64,000 nucleotides of DNA from assembly GCA_022829145.1 (NCBI GenBank), contig CM040745.1:25698906-25762905 (forward strand), written 5' to 3'. The DNA is from Albula goreensis (taxonomy: Eukaryota > Chordata > Actinopteri > Albuliformes > Albulidae). Made by a program: the position numbers and the translations under genes. Below the pieces are notes generated by a model, which did not search any database, had not been told where the DNA came from, and worked only from the letters and a program-made list of their open reading frames with translations. Below, in pieces: positions 1 to 12,890 of this stretch; the stretch's first letter is position 1; each line of letters opens with the position of its first letter.

Positions 1-1834
1 CCATTCCTTGTACAATTATATCTGCGACTCAAACTTTACCTATCCAGTCATATTTGAGAGGTTTCCTTTATGGATACGAATGCACAGCATTGTTCAAAAC
101 AGAACATCTTTTGTGATATCTATTTAAGCCACTCAACTCACTTTCTCCAAAGATAGCTAATTTGACTAATGTCCTTTCTAGTAGGTGAGGGGAGGGAGGG
201 ATCTATTGTAATGTGCTTCCTCGTTTAGGCCAGCAATGTGTCATGTCATTATATTTCTGTTCGATAGAAATCTTATCCATTGCAGATACATTTACTTTCT
301 AACTTTCAGATCCACAGGGTTGTGTTTGGTGCTGTTTGAGCCTGCTCTAACCTCCGGTCTTTAAATGTAGATCATTATAGTCCAAAAAAATGAAACATTC
401 CCTTGTTACTGAATGCTGAATGGAGAGATTGACAATTGAAATGCATGTGTCCACATGGTATGCAGATACAGAAGGGTTTGATTTGCATCCCACCACTTAA
501 ATCTGTCAGTGCAGAGATGCACAAATATGAATTTTGGCAGTGAACACAATCAATCAATGGCAAAAATTACATGGGTTCTGAAATGTAATTAGGTTCATAA
601 AATTCAAGTCACAAATATATGCAAATTTCACTGATGGTTTTGAAGAGTCTTTTTGAACTGAGTATTTTAATCATGTCCTATATTTGTGAATTGAGCTTTA
701 TAGTTTAAATAACCTCAGTTTACTGATTTTCTATGTATTTGAGAATTGTGTGCTGTATTTGCATATTGCATTTGTATTTTGGCAGTAATATAATTCCATA
801 AGAACCATGGAAAAATACCATCACTGGGGTAACAGTGTATGGGTCTTTTGTCATGTTAGTCAATATGAATATCTGTCGATCCACACATAAAACATGATTG
901 AGTAATAGAATAAATAAATGGCCACTAGAATATAGAAGGTGACCTCAATAATTCATCCAGCACTATTGTCACAGATTGGTGACAGGATGGTTATTTTGTG
1001 TTCATGAATGGAAATTTCGCATCTCAAGATATTACTCTTTGTTATCCTTGAACTGTTTTTTGATGACACTATCACCAGAGAAGCAACAAACCACAGTACA
1101 GTTCAGGATTCAGTCAGAGAGATAATGCTATACCTGAACTGACCACATGCTATACCTTTGGACATTAATAATACATCTGGGAAAAGTAAAGGAATTATTC
1201 AAAAATGTGGTGATGTTAAAACATGTGCTACTGAAAGACTGTGCAATGTAATCAGTGACAATATGTATGTTGAAAACATGCAAGAGGATTAATTTAAAGA
1301 TTATACCTGTTCTAAAGTTGTAGAGTCTCAAGCTTATTTTGTTTGCTATTTTGTTTAATTTATTATGCCATTTTCTACGTTCATTTTGCAGCAGTGTTTT
1401 TCTTTGTTAACTACCTTCTTTAAAGATGTCTGAAGTACTGTCCATCTCACACTATTGTATAACTCAGTCTTTTAAAAAAGGAAAGTAGTGACCAGGCCAT
1501 ACCTTCGCCAGTGATATTTATTTCAGCTATCTTTTGTATTTTTAACAACACCATGGAAGATAAATGTTCACTTAAAGGCTAGACCCAAGACTCAAATTCA
1601 TAATATTCATTTATAATATTATATATTCTGTGTTTTAGGAGGTCTTGTGTTAGGAACATTGGTTACATTACAATACTGTTCTGAATGCATGCATCTTTAA
1701 AATCGGATCATAATTTCCTTTTTACGCTTAATTTCTCAGATTAATTTTTTATGATAAATGTAATTGTTAATTTTTAACATTTTTTCAATCATTTTTGAAC
1801 CTAAATTCTGAGGTGGAAATATTCAAGCTCCCAA

Positions 1835-2340
1835 TTGTGTTCATTGTGCGTGTGTTTTTCTTGGCATCATTTGCATATCAGAGGGCATTCCTGCACTTCA
1901 ACAATTAATTTATTAAGGTCAGCCGTAACGTCTGTGTTGACCCACTCAGGGCGCACTGTTAACACAGGAGAAGGGAGGAGACAGAAATATATCTGTTTGA
2001 GTATATATAATTTAATTGGGCCCCAGACTCATGCAAAGACTGGACCGTGCCAGTGTCACCTGTGGCTCTCAGCCCCCAGGGCTGGCACATAAATAGGTAC
2101 AGTCTTCCTTAAGAAGGAAGGGATTTGGTTAGTGGGGATAAACATGCTCACTGGCAACCTCGGCTCATCATTAAGGTTTCCACAGTTTGGCTGGATGAGT
2201 TGTAGTAGGATTGCTGTGTGAATATAAGCAGCGGCAGACATCACATGTTTGTGCGGAGAGTGCATGCTTATCTGCATGTGCTGGTTTGGTTGGGCTAGCA
2301 AACCCAAGTAGTACCATGTCCACAAGATTTTTCATGTTTG
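1835..2340. other. candidate conserved noncoding block, upstream
   Basis: This stretch is less AT-rich than its surroundings and contains several CpGs (around 1921-1953 and 2225-2255). It carries a perfect POU octamer at 1869-1876 and a 19-mer at 2255-2273 that recurs with two differences at 26996-27014. No coding potential is convincing; the small frames on both strands match nothing I know. Enhancer function is inferred only from composition and the recurring motif. Confidence 0.25.
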
Positions 2341-2887
2341 ATATTTGAGCAATTTACCACACAGAGGCATGAGCAGCAGTACAACCATCAGTTCAAGTAA
2401 TGATGTTTTAGTCTGCTATATTTATAGAATAAACTACTCAATATGTTTGTGCAGAATTGTTTTGTATGTTAATGTCCATAACATGGAGAGATTAAAAGTG
2501 TACCCATATAAAAGTACATTAAAAGTTTACCCACCAGCTTCAAACCAGTGGTCCCTGTGGGTAGACATCAATATACAGAGCCCTCCACAAATATTGGCAC
2601 CCCTGGTAAACACGAGTAAAACGGGCAGTAAAAAAAAATTCTTTATTGTTTACCTTTTTGATCTTTCATTCAAAATATTCACACAAATCTACCCTTTATT
2701 TAAAGTAAAATAATTGAAAGGAAAAACTAAATGTTATAATGATACATTTTTCTCTAAAATGTGTGCCACAATTATTGGCACGCCTAGAAATTTTATGAGT
2801 AAAATCTAACTGAACTATATTCCCATTTATATTTTATGTTTTTAAATTCACCAGAGGGATTAGTTCAGCCGTTACTTCCTGTTTCGC

Positions 2888-2888
<1 letters not shown>

Positions 2889-2973
<85 letters not shown>
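2889..2973. repeat. (TG)n microsatellite
   Basis: About 42 uninterrupted TG units lie inside the Tc1-like copy 1, at the point where copy 2 has only a short unrelated spacer. The tract probably expanded after insertion. Its length is likely to be polymorphic. The minus-strand poly-His/Thr frame across it is an artefact of the repeat. Confidence 0.97.
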
Positions 2974-2978
<5 letters not shown>

Positions 2979-3025
2979 ATGTATGTGGTTTCACATAGGC
3001 CAAATTTCCTTGGTCAACCATCATT

Positions 3026-3142
3026 ATGAGGAAGACCAGACAATACAGCAATGATGTGCAACAAAAAGTTGTTGAGCTGCACAAATCAGGAAATGGAGGT
3101 CAGAAAATAGTTAAACAGCTGAGATGTTGCGAATCTGCCTGA
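3026..3142 (+). pseudogene. Tc1-like transposase N-terminal remnant
   Basis: A 38-codon frame starts with ATG and reads MRKTRQYSNDVQQKVVELHK and onward, ending at TGA 3140-3142. The pattern of a basic start, then a helix with VVELH, then an SG turn and a KQL helix, is that of the paired-like helix-turn-helix at the N-terminus of Tc1 transposases, which binds the inverted repeat. The DDE catalytic domain is absent. The frame sits where it should inside the inverted repeats of copy 1. It is a dead fragment. Confidence comes from motif order and position; no alignment was run. Confidence 0.7.
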
Positions 3143-4139
3143 AATAGGATACATGTCTATATTGGCCCTGCACATAGTAAGTTTGAATGGTCAAAGATTC
3201 TCCATGGATCTCCATGTTTTAGAGAAAAATATTTGTTTCATTATAAGATTTGGTTTTTTCTTTCAATCATTTTACTGCAAATAAAGTTTAGATTTTTGTG
3301 ATTTCATTACTTTGAATGAATGATCAAAAGTGTATTAAAAGTGTACCCATGTAAAGTATATCTCTCATGGGAATGAGATTTTGTGTGATTCATACTACCC
3401 ACTTACGAGGCCTGCACATGTGCTGTTGACTATCTGTTGTACCACTGCAAATTTTGCAGCTTGTGAATAGATGGAAATGATTGCAGTGGAGGTGAAAAGT
3501 GCTATGTTAAATAATGCTGGTCAAATGATTTTTTTTTGTAATATTTTGAAACATATCCTGTTTAAGGTGCACAATCCAACCCCTTCACGGTGCAACAAAA
3601 CAATGAAAATCTTCATGCAAGTGACCTAACTCTCTTCCATTGGCTAGTATTGGCACAGCTTTTAAAATTGCCCTTCCAGTTTCTCTAAAACAATTCTGAT
3701 TATATCATCCTTAGAAATGTCTTACGTTTGACTTCTCATTCAGTCTTGCTTCTGAAAGTAAAAGAACAATGTACAGGTTTCAAAGAAAAGATCTTTCCTT
3801 GAATTAAATCAGTATCTAGAGCATATAAAGAGAACCAGTGTTTTTAATGAATTCAGAAAATCATTATGCATTAGATTATACAATCTGCAAGGAATTGCAT
3901 AATCAATACCTGTCTTAAGATAATACAGGCTGAAAGATGGACTGAGCAGCTTAAGAGAGAATCAAGTCCACATAAAGCTTTTGTGGATAGATACTGTTTT
4001 CTTTTTTCTTTTTTTGAGCATGGTAAAAAGTGCTGACATTGAGACATTGAATATGGCAGGACAGTACTGAGAGATAGGTGAGCCAGTTTGGTTTAGTGAC
4101 ATCAATTTTCAGGATGATTTAACTCTATGCTCCTCTAGT

Positions 4140-4780
4140 AAGGGAGAAAAATTTCAATACCCCAATTTACCTCCTTTTGACAGACACACAGCTCCCCGGA
4201 ACAATGTTTCCAAGGCTACCGGCAAATGACGAGTATCCACATCCGTAGAACCATCCCCATTGGTTTGATTTATATGACTCTGATCCAATAAAAATGGCAA
4301 TTAAATCAACCCAGCCACTTTACAGGTAGAGAGCAGGCTGATTGAGTTGTCGAAGGCATGGCTGGGGATCAGAATGATTATTTTGAGAAACTGAATGGGG
4401 GTCCAGTCCCTTACCCAACAAGGACGCCATACATCTCTGGCTGTTTTTGCGCTCCGCCGTGAAGTGTATCCAAAATAACTGCAAACCACCTGCTTGTCTT
4501 CCGCTGGTGAAGGTTATTTGTCGACTGAAGGACGTTTCTTGTCAAGATATGATGAATACCATGTACACAGAGAGAGGAGCGTCAAGACCAGGATTAGCAG
4601 GAAAACTCACTGATCTGTGAATAACCTAAAAAAGACGACCACAAGATTACCGCAATGCTTTTAAGAATGATCCATCAAATTCAACAAGCAGATTCACACA
4701 AATGAATCATCCCACTTGATTCTAAGCCCAAGAAAAGAGCGTGTCGCAGTGCCCTAAGGTCACAGGAGTCAATCTGGGAA
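4140..4780. other. candidate conserved noncoding block
   Basis: This block is richer in GC and CpG than the flanks (CpGs cluster near 4196-4245 and 4424-4530). It contains homeodomain-like AT cores such as AATGGCAATTAAATC near 4295. Neither strand has a convincing frame. It has the texture of vertebrate developmental enhancers, which are common around DACH1, but this is inference from composition only. Confidence 0.3.
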
Positions 4781-5690
4781 TGTTATTACGCCATGCTGCA
4801 TCCTCTCACACATCTCATTCCGTCTCCTCAGCTACAGCTACAAACTGTGATGCTGGAGATTGCACACACCTTATCTTTAAGTACACAGTTTTTTTTTTTT
4901 TTTTTTTTGCGTAAAAACACAAATAGTGAAGTTTTCATAATGTGTTGTAACAAAACTGAAAAGTATGTAGTTGATAGAGAGGTAGACTTTATTTTTTAAA
5001 TGAATTATCACTACTATTATTACAACCAAAAAAGAAAAAAAGAAGAAAAAAGACTCCCCAGAACCCTAAGAGTGGGTTAAGCAAATCCTTAGTTATTAGT
5101 ATTCACACTGGCATAATTGAATAAAGGAGAAGATAAGATAACCCAGGGGATACAGAAATATTGGTTAAACCACTTTGAAATACAAACTAAACAGTGAGTT
5201 AAGTATTTGTCTTCGTAATATGTTGTGTTAGAAGATAGCGAGCATTTGAAATGAAAAAGCCAGAGGACCCAGTGGTACAATTCAGCATAAAATGTTAAAA
5301 TGTGTGTATTTATTCATTTTATTTAATGTTCTCTACTGTGCATTGGCACATGAATAGAATTCCCAGGATGCAAATGGCTTTGGCTTTTAGTGATTTGGTG
5401 AGATACTAAAAAATGAGAGCACCAATGTATGATAGATCTTTGTCCGGTGCAGTCCGTCTGTAGAAAGTGATTATAAAGCAAACAGTAGAAGTGATTGGTT
5501 GGATGGCTGGGATGGTGCAGCTGAGTAGCATGCTCTCCATGGTATTCCAGAAGCATTTCTGAAGGTGCATGTCTGAAGGTCTACTGATGCTGATGGCAGC
5601 GGCCTGGTCTTTATGGTCTCTGGGCTCAGGCCAGATCGGCAGTGATCCAGAGATTGCATGACAATGTAAGGAAAGCCTCTTTGCTTTTGT

Positions 5691-5739
5691 CCACCAGCTT
5701 CAAACCAGTGGTCCCTGTGTGTGGGTAGACATCAATATA
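5691..5739. repeat. flank segment shared with Tc1-like copy 1
   Basis: These 49 bases equal the 45 bases at 2531-2575 except for a 4-base TGTG insertion. Both segments end directly at the TA that precedes a Tc1-like left end. Sequence further left differs between the two loci. The segment is therefore part of a repeat that was copied together with the transposon, or a preferred host repeat that was hit twice at the same TA. Confidence 0.85.
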
Positions 5740-6142
5740 CAGTGCCGTCCACAAATATTGGCACCCCTGGTAAACATGAGTAAAACGGGCAGTAAAAAAA
5801 ATTCTTTATTGTTTACCTTTTTGAAATTTCATTCAAAATATTCACACAAATGTACCCTTTATTTGAAGTAAAATGATTGAAAGGAAAGTGTTATAATGAT
5901 ACATTTTTCTCTAAAATGTGTGCCACAATTATTGGCAACTCTAGAAATTCTTATGAGTAAAATCTAACTGAAGTATATTCCCATTTATATTTTATGTTTT
6001 GAAGTTCACCAGAGGGATTAGTTCAGCCGTGACTTCCTGGTCACGCTGGTTTTGCTGGTATATAAATATATGGGGTAAGAATTTTTTTACTGCCCATTTT
6101 GCCCATGTTTACCAGGGGTGCCAGTATTTGTGGAGGGCACTG
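5740..6142. mobile_element. Tc1/mariner-like non-autonomous element (MITE), copy 2
   Basis: This is a complete 403-bp element with TA on both sides (5738-5739 and 6143-6144). The left end starts CAGTGCCGTCCACAAATATT. The inverted complement of the right end reads CAGTGCCCTCCACAAATACT, and the match continues for about 66 bases with only a few differences. The inside has no transposase, so movement would have needed an enzyme from elsewhere. Relative to copy 1 it lacks the transposase remnant and the TG tract. The well-kept ends suggest that it is younger than copy 1. Confidence 0.92.
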
Positions 6143-8229
6143 TATGTCTCTGGTTGTACAGAGAGATTGACATGACACACTCCAATTTCCCAATTAATGG
6201 TTTACTTGTGATGTAGGATCTGGCATGTTTGGTGTATAATTTCTAAAAAAGTATGATTTATTCTTTTGGTAAAGGTAGAATTTAAGCGGCTCAAGATGAC
6301 CTGCCCTGTTAAGAGCATAGAGGGAGTCTAAAAGCGAAAACTGGTGAGAACCAGTGTTACAGGTTACTCATGCCATTATGCGGTACTGGAGAACCAAGCG
6401 TAATATCACTGTTGCATTAGAGCATGGCTACTGGGGATAGCAGCATCCTTGGTGTATACAGTTTAACATAGACTGCCAAATGTTTTAAAGAACACCTGAG
6501 GCTGTTCTCTGAAATGATCCTTTCTTAACATTCAATTACAATTTGAGAAATGTAAGAAATAGAGATTGGCATAAATCTTTCCCTGAAAAAGTCAATACAT
6601 ATTTAAAATGCTCTGAATTCATACTTCACAGAATGTTTTAATTAGGAATTACCAAATGTACTGCATACGATATGCTCAGATACTTTGTGGTGTATGTATG
6701 CCAAAAGACTTGCCTGGGACTTGGATTCTCTGGGATGTATTTGCAAACACACCCACACTCTTCTCTTACAGAATACAGTTTGAAAAAAAATGTTGAATAT
6801 AAAAGTGTATAATACAGTGCAACAGTCCAGTAAGAGGCAGAGACAATGGGTAAAACCGACCACTAGGGATGTCTTGACTAACTGCAGCACAATTAAACCT
6901 GTTTTCTGAGCATTAGGAAATGGATCTCCAGGAAGTTTATTGGATCAAAGCCACTGCAGCTGTTTAAGTGCTCGCTGTTTTCTGATAAGCAAAATGAAAT
7001 CACTCCTTCTGTTATTGTAACATTAGGGTAACTTGCTTCAGTGACCGACAGGAAAAAAGCAGGAAGAGGAAAGTGGAGCTGATAGTAACAACAGTGGCTA
7101 TGTGCAATAAAAGACCTTGGGGCTTGAATCCAGCTCATGAAAGAACAATTGAATTGAAAAAGCTATTGTGATGGCCAAAAATTATCTCTTAAATATTGCA
7201 CCAGAGTGCATATGTTTAGACATGTCCTCTCAAAAACAAGATGTAACAAAATTGCCTTATTATAGATGTACAGTTTTATATGCTTGTGGGACTAGGAAAA
7301 TATAACATTCCTGGAAAATACAACATGGAAAAAAATACAATTATGAATTTTGTGTTTTAATTGCATAATTTACCTTATTCCTACAAATACCAACTGGTGC
7401 CTATGAATAAATATCCAAAATTAATTTTGAATCTCATACATTTACTTAAATGACAGTTGGTCTTTTGCAGCGTGCTTGGGTTTTAGCGAATGTATAAGCA
7501 AAAGGAATGCAATAGGCATTCTTTGTACTTTGTTCCTTCCTTGGGTTTAATTAAATACAGAGAATGGGTGGCAGGTGCCCTTCAATTATTGTTGTTTGAC
7601 AATGGCAGTGAAGAAGTTTGCAAAGAGCTCAAAAGTCCTTTCGATTCTAAAAATTAAGACACAAGGCAAGTTCAAGGATTGAAGAAGTTAGCTGGTCAAA
7701 CATGCATGAAACAGGAAATGACCATTCATTGATTTTTTTTTTCCAGAAAGATCAATTTTGTTCTTCCTTTGTTTTCAGACTACAATGCACTAAAGCAGCT
7801 TGTAGCAGGATGTGTCTGAGTACACCAAAATAAAACTGCTTTAGATCAATGTGTGGGGGCAGTCACGTACAAAGGAGACAAGCTTAAACAGAGACAGTGT
7901 TGATCTTAACTGCACTTTGTCAGATTGCATTGTGCAACATTCTGAAGGTGATAATGTCCCTGCTGTAACAGAAATTAAATATGACTAAATAGATTTGGAA
8001 GTAAAAAAAAATCAACTGGCAAGTTGAGGTGATGGAAAAGCACTATGTACCTCTAAATTGTTTGCAACATGGTACATAATGCCTAGTTTTTCTGTGTTGT
8101 GTATCATGCATTTTGACTCCAGTAGTTTTTATCTTTGTAAACTGGATGTTTTTTGTGTGTGCAAACTATCACATCTTTTATTTAGTTGAGCGATAATAAG
8201 AGAACGGACACATCTGGAGCACTTTCATC

Positions 8230-8900
8230 CTGTTGGCCTATTTAAAATTCATTGACATGTCCGTCACCCCCCCAATCAATATCTTCTGGAAATTTTTTTG
8301 CAATATGCATCTCCTTCACAGGCGTGCTTTAAAACATCAGCACAAAGTATTCTTAATTTTATTGCCCGCTGTAAATGAAAATTAATGATGCTGACATCCA
8401 CAATTAACAATGAAAAATGCAGATTCTTATAATTACTTTAGCAATAACATTGTTCCTCAGCCCCAGCTCAAGGTGCTCTCCTTCTTCTATCCCACATTCA
8501 GTAAAACACAAAAAGACAGCTTCATTACATTTTATTTGCTACAGGAAACAAAAAAAAGGCAAAGAAAATCCTTTGCTCTTTTGGGAATCTCTCGCCATGC
8601 ATAATTAAGCAAATTTGATTGGAATTAAGCATGACTTCTTTGGCTGAGTTTTAATGAATGCAAATCAGGCATCTACATCCCTAAGATTAATTTCAGCCAA
8701 TTAAAAAACAAAGCTTATTGGAAAGTGTAAAAGTGTTCAAAGTAGAGTGGCGAGGCATTTTTTCTCTCTCTCTCCCCTCATCTCATCTTCATAACTCGCA
8801 CTCAGGAGAATTTTCCCTGCTCAACTTTGATCATTAGCATGAAGTTCCAAGCAAGCACCATGAATTCAAATGTAGTGGAAAAGCACTGCCTCCACTTGAA
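8230..8900. other. candidate conserved noncoding enhancer, upstream
   Basis: This block is dense in homeodomain-like ATTA/TAAT cores (around 8352-8412, 8603-8630 and 8684-8705). It also has a SOX-like AACAAT at 8407 and a perfect POU octamer ATGCAAAT at 8658-8665. There are long runs without microsatellites or transposon signature. The two overlapping + frames at 8410-8608 are in different frames and resemble no protein. Such motif density is typical of ancient vertebrate enhancers near developmental regulators. That is inference; no alignment was possible. Confidence 0.4.
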
Positions 8901-10829
8901 TCACTAGGCTATTACCCTGTTAGTCAGTTCATTGTGGTAAAAAAAGATACGGTGAAAATTCAAACAATTTTAAGTTTGTGTTAGTTTTAAAATTGTGTTA
9001 ATGTGTTATATTTCACATCAGAAAATATAGTAGAAACCTGTAAATGTGAGGTTCCTCTAAAAATATCTGGCAGACTAATTGAGCACTAATAAAGTATGTA
9101 ATTGTCATTTTCCAAATGTTGAGGGGAAAATACCTCTCTGATCTCATCTCTGTACAAGTGACTGCTACTCAAAGTGAAGAACAAATGTTTACTTGGAAAT
9201 ATAAAAACAAGTAAGGGTATTTTTCTTTGTTCCCAACTATTGAAATTCCATAAACAAAAGCATTTCCTAGCCACATGCATCGACTAATACAACCTTATCT
9301 TTACTGAACTAAAAGTTATTTTAACTGCATAGCCCCATAGATTCTCATGGTTTCAGATGAACCTCTTATCAATATTATTTTGTACATGGATCAAACTATT
9401 GTATTATAAGTAATGCGACTTCAAAATGCAACACGATTGGCAAAAACATTGTATTGCTTGTTTAACCTGTATTAATCATTAATCAATTAGAAAAACTTAA
9501 AAAATATAATGTCTGCCTCAGATGTGCCAGAGCCTCAGCCAATTTTCTAAGACTGTTGTCTTCATTCAGCATGAAAATGTGGAAAGCAGCGCAGATTTCA
9601 CAAAGCCAATCTGTACAGCATCAAAGGCTGGGATGGCTGAAGTGACACTGCTGCAAGCCTGAGATGTAGCACATCTTTGTAGAAGTAGCTGTGTAAGGAC
9701 GAAGGCTTTGATGCAGTGCATTCAAAATGGGTAACTGAGAGTTAATGACATCCCAAGGATGACAGTGAGTCATTCAAATGGTAGTCCATGACGGGAGTGG
9801 AGATTGAGTGGGGTGACATTAGTTTTTGACTCTTGTTCATTTTTGCTGTTTCATTTTGCACTATTTTACAATTGTTTTCGATGTTGTGTATGTTATGTTT
9901 TCTTTTTCTGTCTTGCTAACATTGTACACCACTGTATGTCATTCAGGGAAGGGTGTCCCCTAAGTCACTCAATATTAATAATGACAATAATAGTAAAGTA
10001 GATGGCCCTTACAAGGGCCAATTGATAATTCTTGGCAGCTCCAAACCCTTATGCTACATTTATTGTTTCAACCAATGCCCTTGAGATAATTTGCCATCTT
10101 AAATGAACTGCTGACGAGCATTGGCCTTTTGTAGAATACCTGTTCCTAACTCATGCTGAGGAAATTGAACATCTGTGTGTAAGGTACTGTACAAAAGAAA
10201 ATCTCTGAGGAAACCTGAGAAATAATGCCTATTTGACAGGAAAAATGATCCAGTTTCATAATGGCAGGATAATTCTTCTTCTTAAGAATTATGAGCATAG
10301 GGTCACAAATGACCAAGGAGGCTTTTAAGTCTTCAGTGTATTGGTCAGGATTGACAAGTTGTTCTCTCACACACGCATGTTAATTCCAAGGTGGGCTATC
10401 TCCTGTAGTATATTTAATGAACTGCTTGAAAATAACTGCATCATTTTCTGAAATTAGGAGATATTTAATTTGAAAACAAGCATCTCTTCAACGACGCAAA
10501 GTACATACAGTCTTGGTCTTAATTGTCAACGAAAATGTGGTCATTCCTTGAAAGGAGCTAGCTAAAAGATAGGTAGCAAAACAAAATATTGTGTTGTCTA
10601 TTCAAATCAGTTTTGTTTGACTTTTATTGGTAGAGAGTGAAGAGATTGGAGTTCTAGCTTCCATATTGCAATGACTGTACTCCTGCTTACAGTCCCACTG
10701 CCTTCTTTCAATCCACTAATTCTGTGCCCCTGTCATGTTTTTTTTTTTTGCATACTTGCATGTATCTGTTCCTGATTAGGTAAATGAAACCACTGTTTCA
10801 TTCTTACTAAAGTGAATTCCTACCCGTTT

Positions 10830-11230
10830 TCAGCAGACTTGAACCCCTGTAAATCCCGATTATTTGGAGAAGCAGACATGAGCAGCTAATGATTTAGGGC
10901 CAGCAGGCGCCTTCGCCAAAATGGGCTGCTCCCGCATACTAATCTCCCTCCACATCGTCCTGTGAAAGCCGGCACATCGATTTGATCTCTCACATCAAAA
11001 GACAAACAGTGATGCAAGTCAGCACTTCCTCTGTCAATGTCACTCCTCCTTGCGGTTCTTTACAAATGCATCTTTATGGGAGCGGGGTGGGGGTGTGGGG
11101 GGGGCATCAAGCATTTGGCAATCAAAACTATTGGCATTTCTTTAAAGAAGATTCATCGTGCAGTCTGGAATAAAATTGGATGCAAACGTTACCACACCTG
11201 CCAGTCCAGAAGGACATTCACAGAGTGTTT
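10830..11230. other. candidate conserved noncoding block with G-rich motif
   Basis: This segment of intermediate GC has CpGs at about 10858, 10908-10914, 10934, 10958 and 10971-10978 and no repeat signature. It contains a four-run G tract at 11078-11104 that fits the G-quadruplex pattern. A + frame (11037-11459, 140 codons) crosses it but has a Gly-rich start due to the G tract and no recognisable domain, so I do not call it a gene. Confidence 0.3.
11078..11104 (+). other. potential G-quadruplex motif
   Basis: Runs of 3, 4, 5 and 8 G are separated by 1 to 3 bases. This satisfies the usual four-run G-quadruplex rule on the + strand. Function is unknown; it lies 24 kb upstream of the coding exon. 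Confidence 0.6.
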
Positions 11231-12199
11231 ATTGCACACTAATCCCAATGTCTTTACCTGTTATTCATTTCATTTGTGCTGTCCTCTGAGATCAGTCTCC
11301 AACTGCTCAGGGAATAACTTGAATATTCTCAAAACACTGCTGGAAGTACAAAGCCCCTTGCTAAGCCTTTATGTGTCCCCTAATCATTCAAAAAACACTT
11401 CTGAGTATTCAACACGCATACTGTATTTCTCGCTTTGCAGTGCGATGGGAAGAAATTAATATTTGGTGTCTCATGCATTCCTTTTAAAGAATAAAGAGTG
11501 TCAGGGTAAATCATTATCTATTCCCGTAGCTCAGGGAATACTCTGTCTCACGCTTTCTGTTGTAGCTGCTGTGTTGCATTTGTCAGGAGAAGAGTGGAGC
11601 AAACACACACTTTTTTTTGCAATTTAATGGAACATGGGATATCGTAACATTTTAGTGATTCCCATTCTCCACAAGGGAAAAATTTTCAGAGGTGAAAAAC
11701 AAACAGTGGCTCCAAGTTCATGTACATAATGCAGCTGAACAAAGATAATATCTAATACATGTTTAGCAATTTCACAATAAAATGTACCATTGGTACTAAC
11801 ACATTAAAAATCACCTGTCATTTTCAGACAGTCATTCCTACAACATTTATGTGGATTTTAAGTTTACTTCAGGAGGCTTACATACAATGCTGATGGCTTT
11901 ATGTACTTTGTAAACATCTGTGTAAAACCCTTTATACTTTTTAGTAAACCATAACAGCATATATTTACCTATAAGAGGTCAGTCTCTACATACTTTTCCA
12001 TAAATAAATGACTCAGTTTACAGAAAACTATTTTATATATGTGATAAAAACTGTAAGAAATATAACAAAAGGCACAACATGAAACAAATGAGTGAGCATG
12101 CAATCAAAAGGAAACAGTACAGCATTCACCTAGTTTCTGGCAGTCCATTTTGTGAATTTGTTTTTGTAAAGCTCACTTGTTCCGTGAACATGTATAATC

Positions 12200-12890
12200 T
12201 GTAAGCCTTGGGCCTTGCTTTTTATTATATCAGAAAAAGGTTCATTGCTAGACCTTTTGGTTTATGCCTCTTTTATGCACCACAGAGTTCAAATTCTGGT
12301 TCAGCCGAGCAGACCCTGTGCTTTTCGATGCATTTGAACCGAGTCATTATAAAACGGTTGTGTTCATGCATTTGTAACACTGCAATTGTAAATCACCCAT
12401 TGGTGTGAAATTTTCTTTCCCCCTCCCATTTTTTCTAAGTAAATTCAATAAAACAAAGCCAACAAATGCATGTTTCCCTTTATTTCCGCACATAATGATA
12501 CAACAGATGTTTATTATTCCGAGGGTAAAATCAGTGAAAGGGGCCATTCAGGCCATTTGTTTCAGGCCTCGGAAAAGTGGAATAATTTGTGAAGTCCTTT
12601 TGAAAATCGACACAATCGGCAGTGGCTTTAAAAGCATTTTAATTAATCTTCCTCAAATTGTGTGTGTGACTCTTTAAAAGCAGACACCTCGGGCTCTGTC
12701 TTCTGGGTGTTGTGTTGTGTGAATGAAGAGATGCAAGCTATGTGATGCCTCGCCCTGGGGAGACGCAAGAAGACAATAAGGCCTCTGGGGAGGATTTTAT
12801 GCTGCTGAGCAAAATCTGAATACATAAAGGAGAACTCAGCAACAGAGAGAAGGGCACAACGCACCCTATGTCCCTTTTCTAAGGAGGGTG
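12200..12890. other. candidate conserved noncoding enhancer
   Basis: This long unique block has retained CpGs (near 12325, 12486, 12519, 12570, 12608, 12617 and 12750-12764) and AT cores such as AAGCATTTTAATTAATCTTC around 12630. Open frames on both strands (up to 90 codons) overlap one another and show no family pattern. The texture matches deeply conserved regulatory DNA; this is inference only. Confidence 0.35.

Larger units (their letters stand above)
2576..3322 (+). mobile_element. Tc1/mariner-like element, degenerate copy 1
   Basis: The left end begins CAGAGCCCTCCACAAATATT right after a TA, the target dinucleotide of Tc1/mariner transposons. The first ~300 bases match copy 2 (5740-6142) almost base for base, including the GTGTGCCACAATTATTGGCA segment near 2760. 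The right part (about 3225-3322) is the inverted complement of the left subterminal region (about 2650-2760), so the long inverted ends are still visible, but the extreme right terminus is lost or degenerate. Inside lie a TG microsatellite and a broken transposase start. It cannot move by itself. The family level is firm; the subfamily is unknown. Confidence 0.8.
2491..3350. repeat. composite repeat around Tc1-like copy 1
   Basis: A 17-bp word, attaaaagtgtacccat, occurs at 2491-2507 and again at 3334-3350, bracketing the Tc1-like element. The left side also contains a 45-bp segment (2531-2575) directly next to the transposon end. That segment is repeated almost exactly next to the second Tc1 copy at 5691-5739. 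The arrangement suggests that the Tc1 element lies inside, or travels with, a larger repeat. The 17-bp word may be a target duplication or an internal repeat of the host repeat; the sequence cannot decide. Confidence 0.45.

Noticed and set aside
2872-3084. Minus-strand 70-codon frame rich in His and Thr
   Set aside because: It is produced by the TG/CA microsatellite.
11037-11459. 140-codon + frame
   Set aside because: Its start lies across a poly-G tract, it overlaps another frame, and no domain is recognisable; a conserved noncoding block is a simpler reading.
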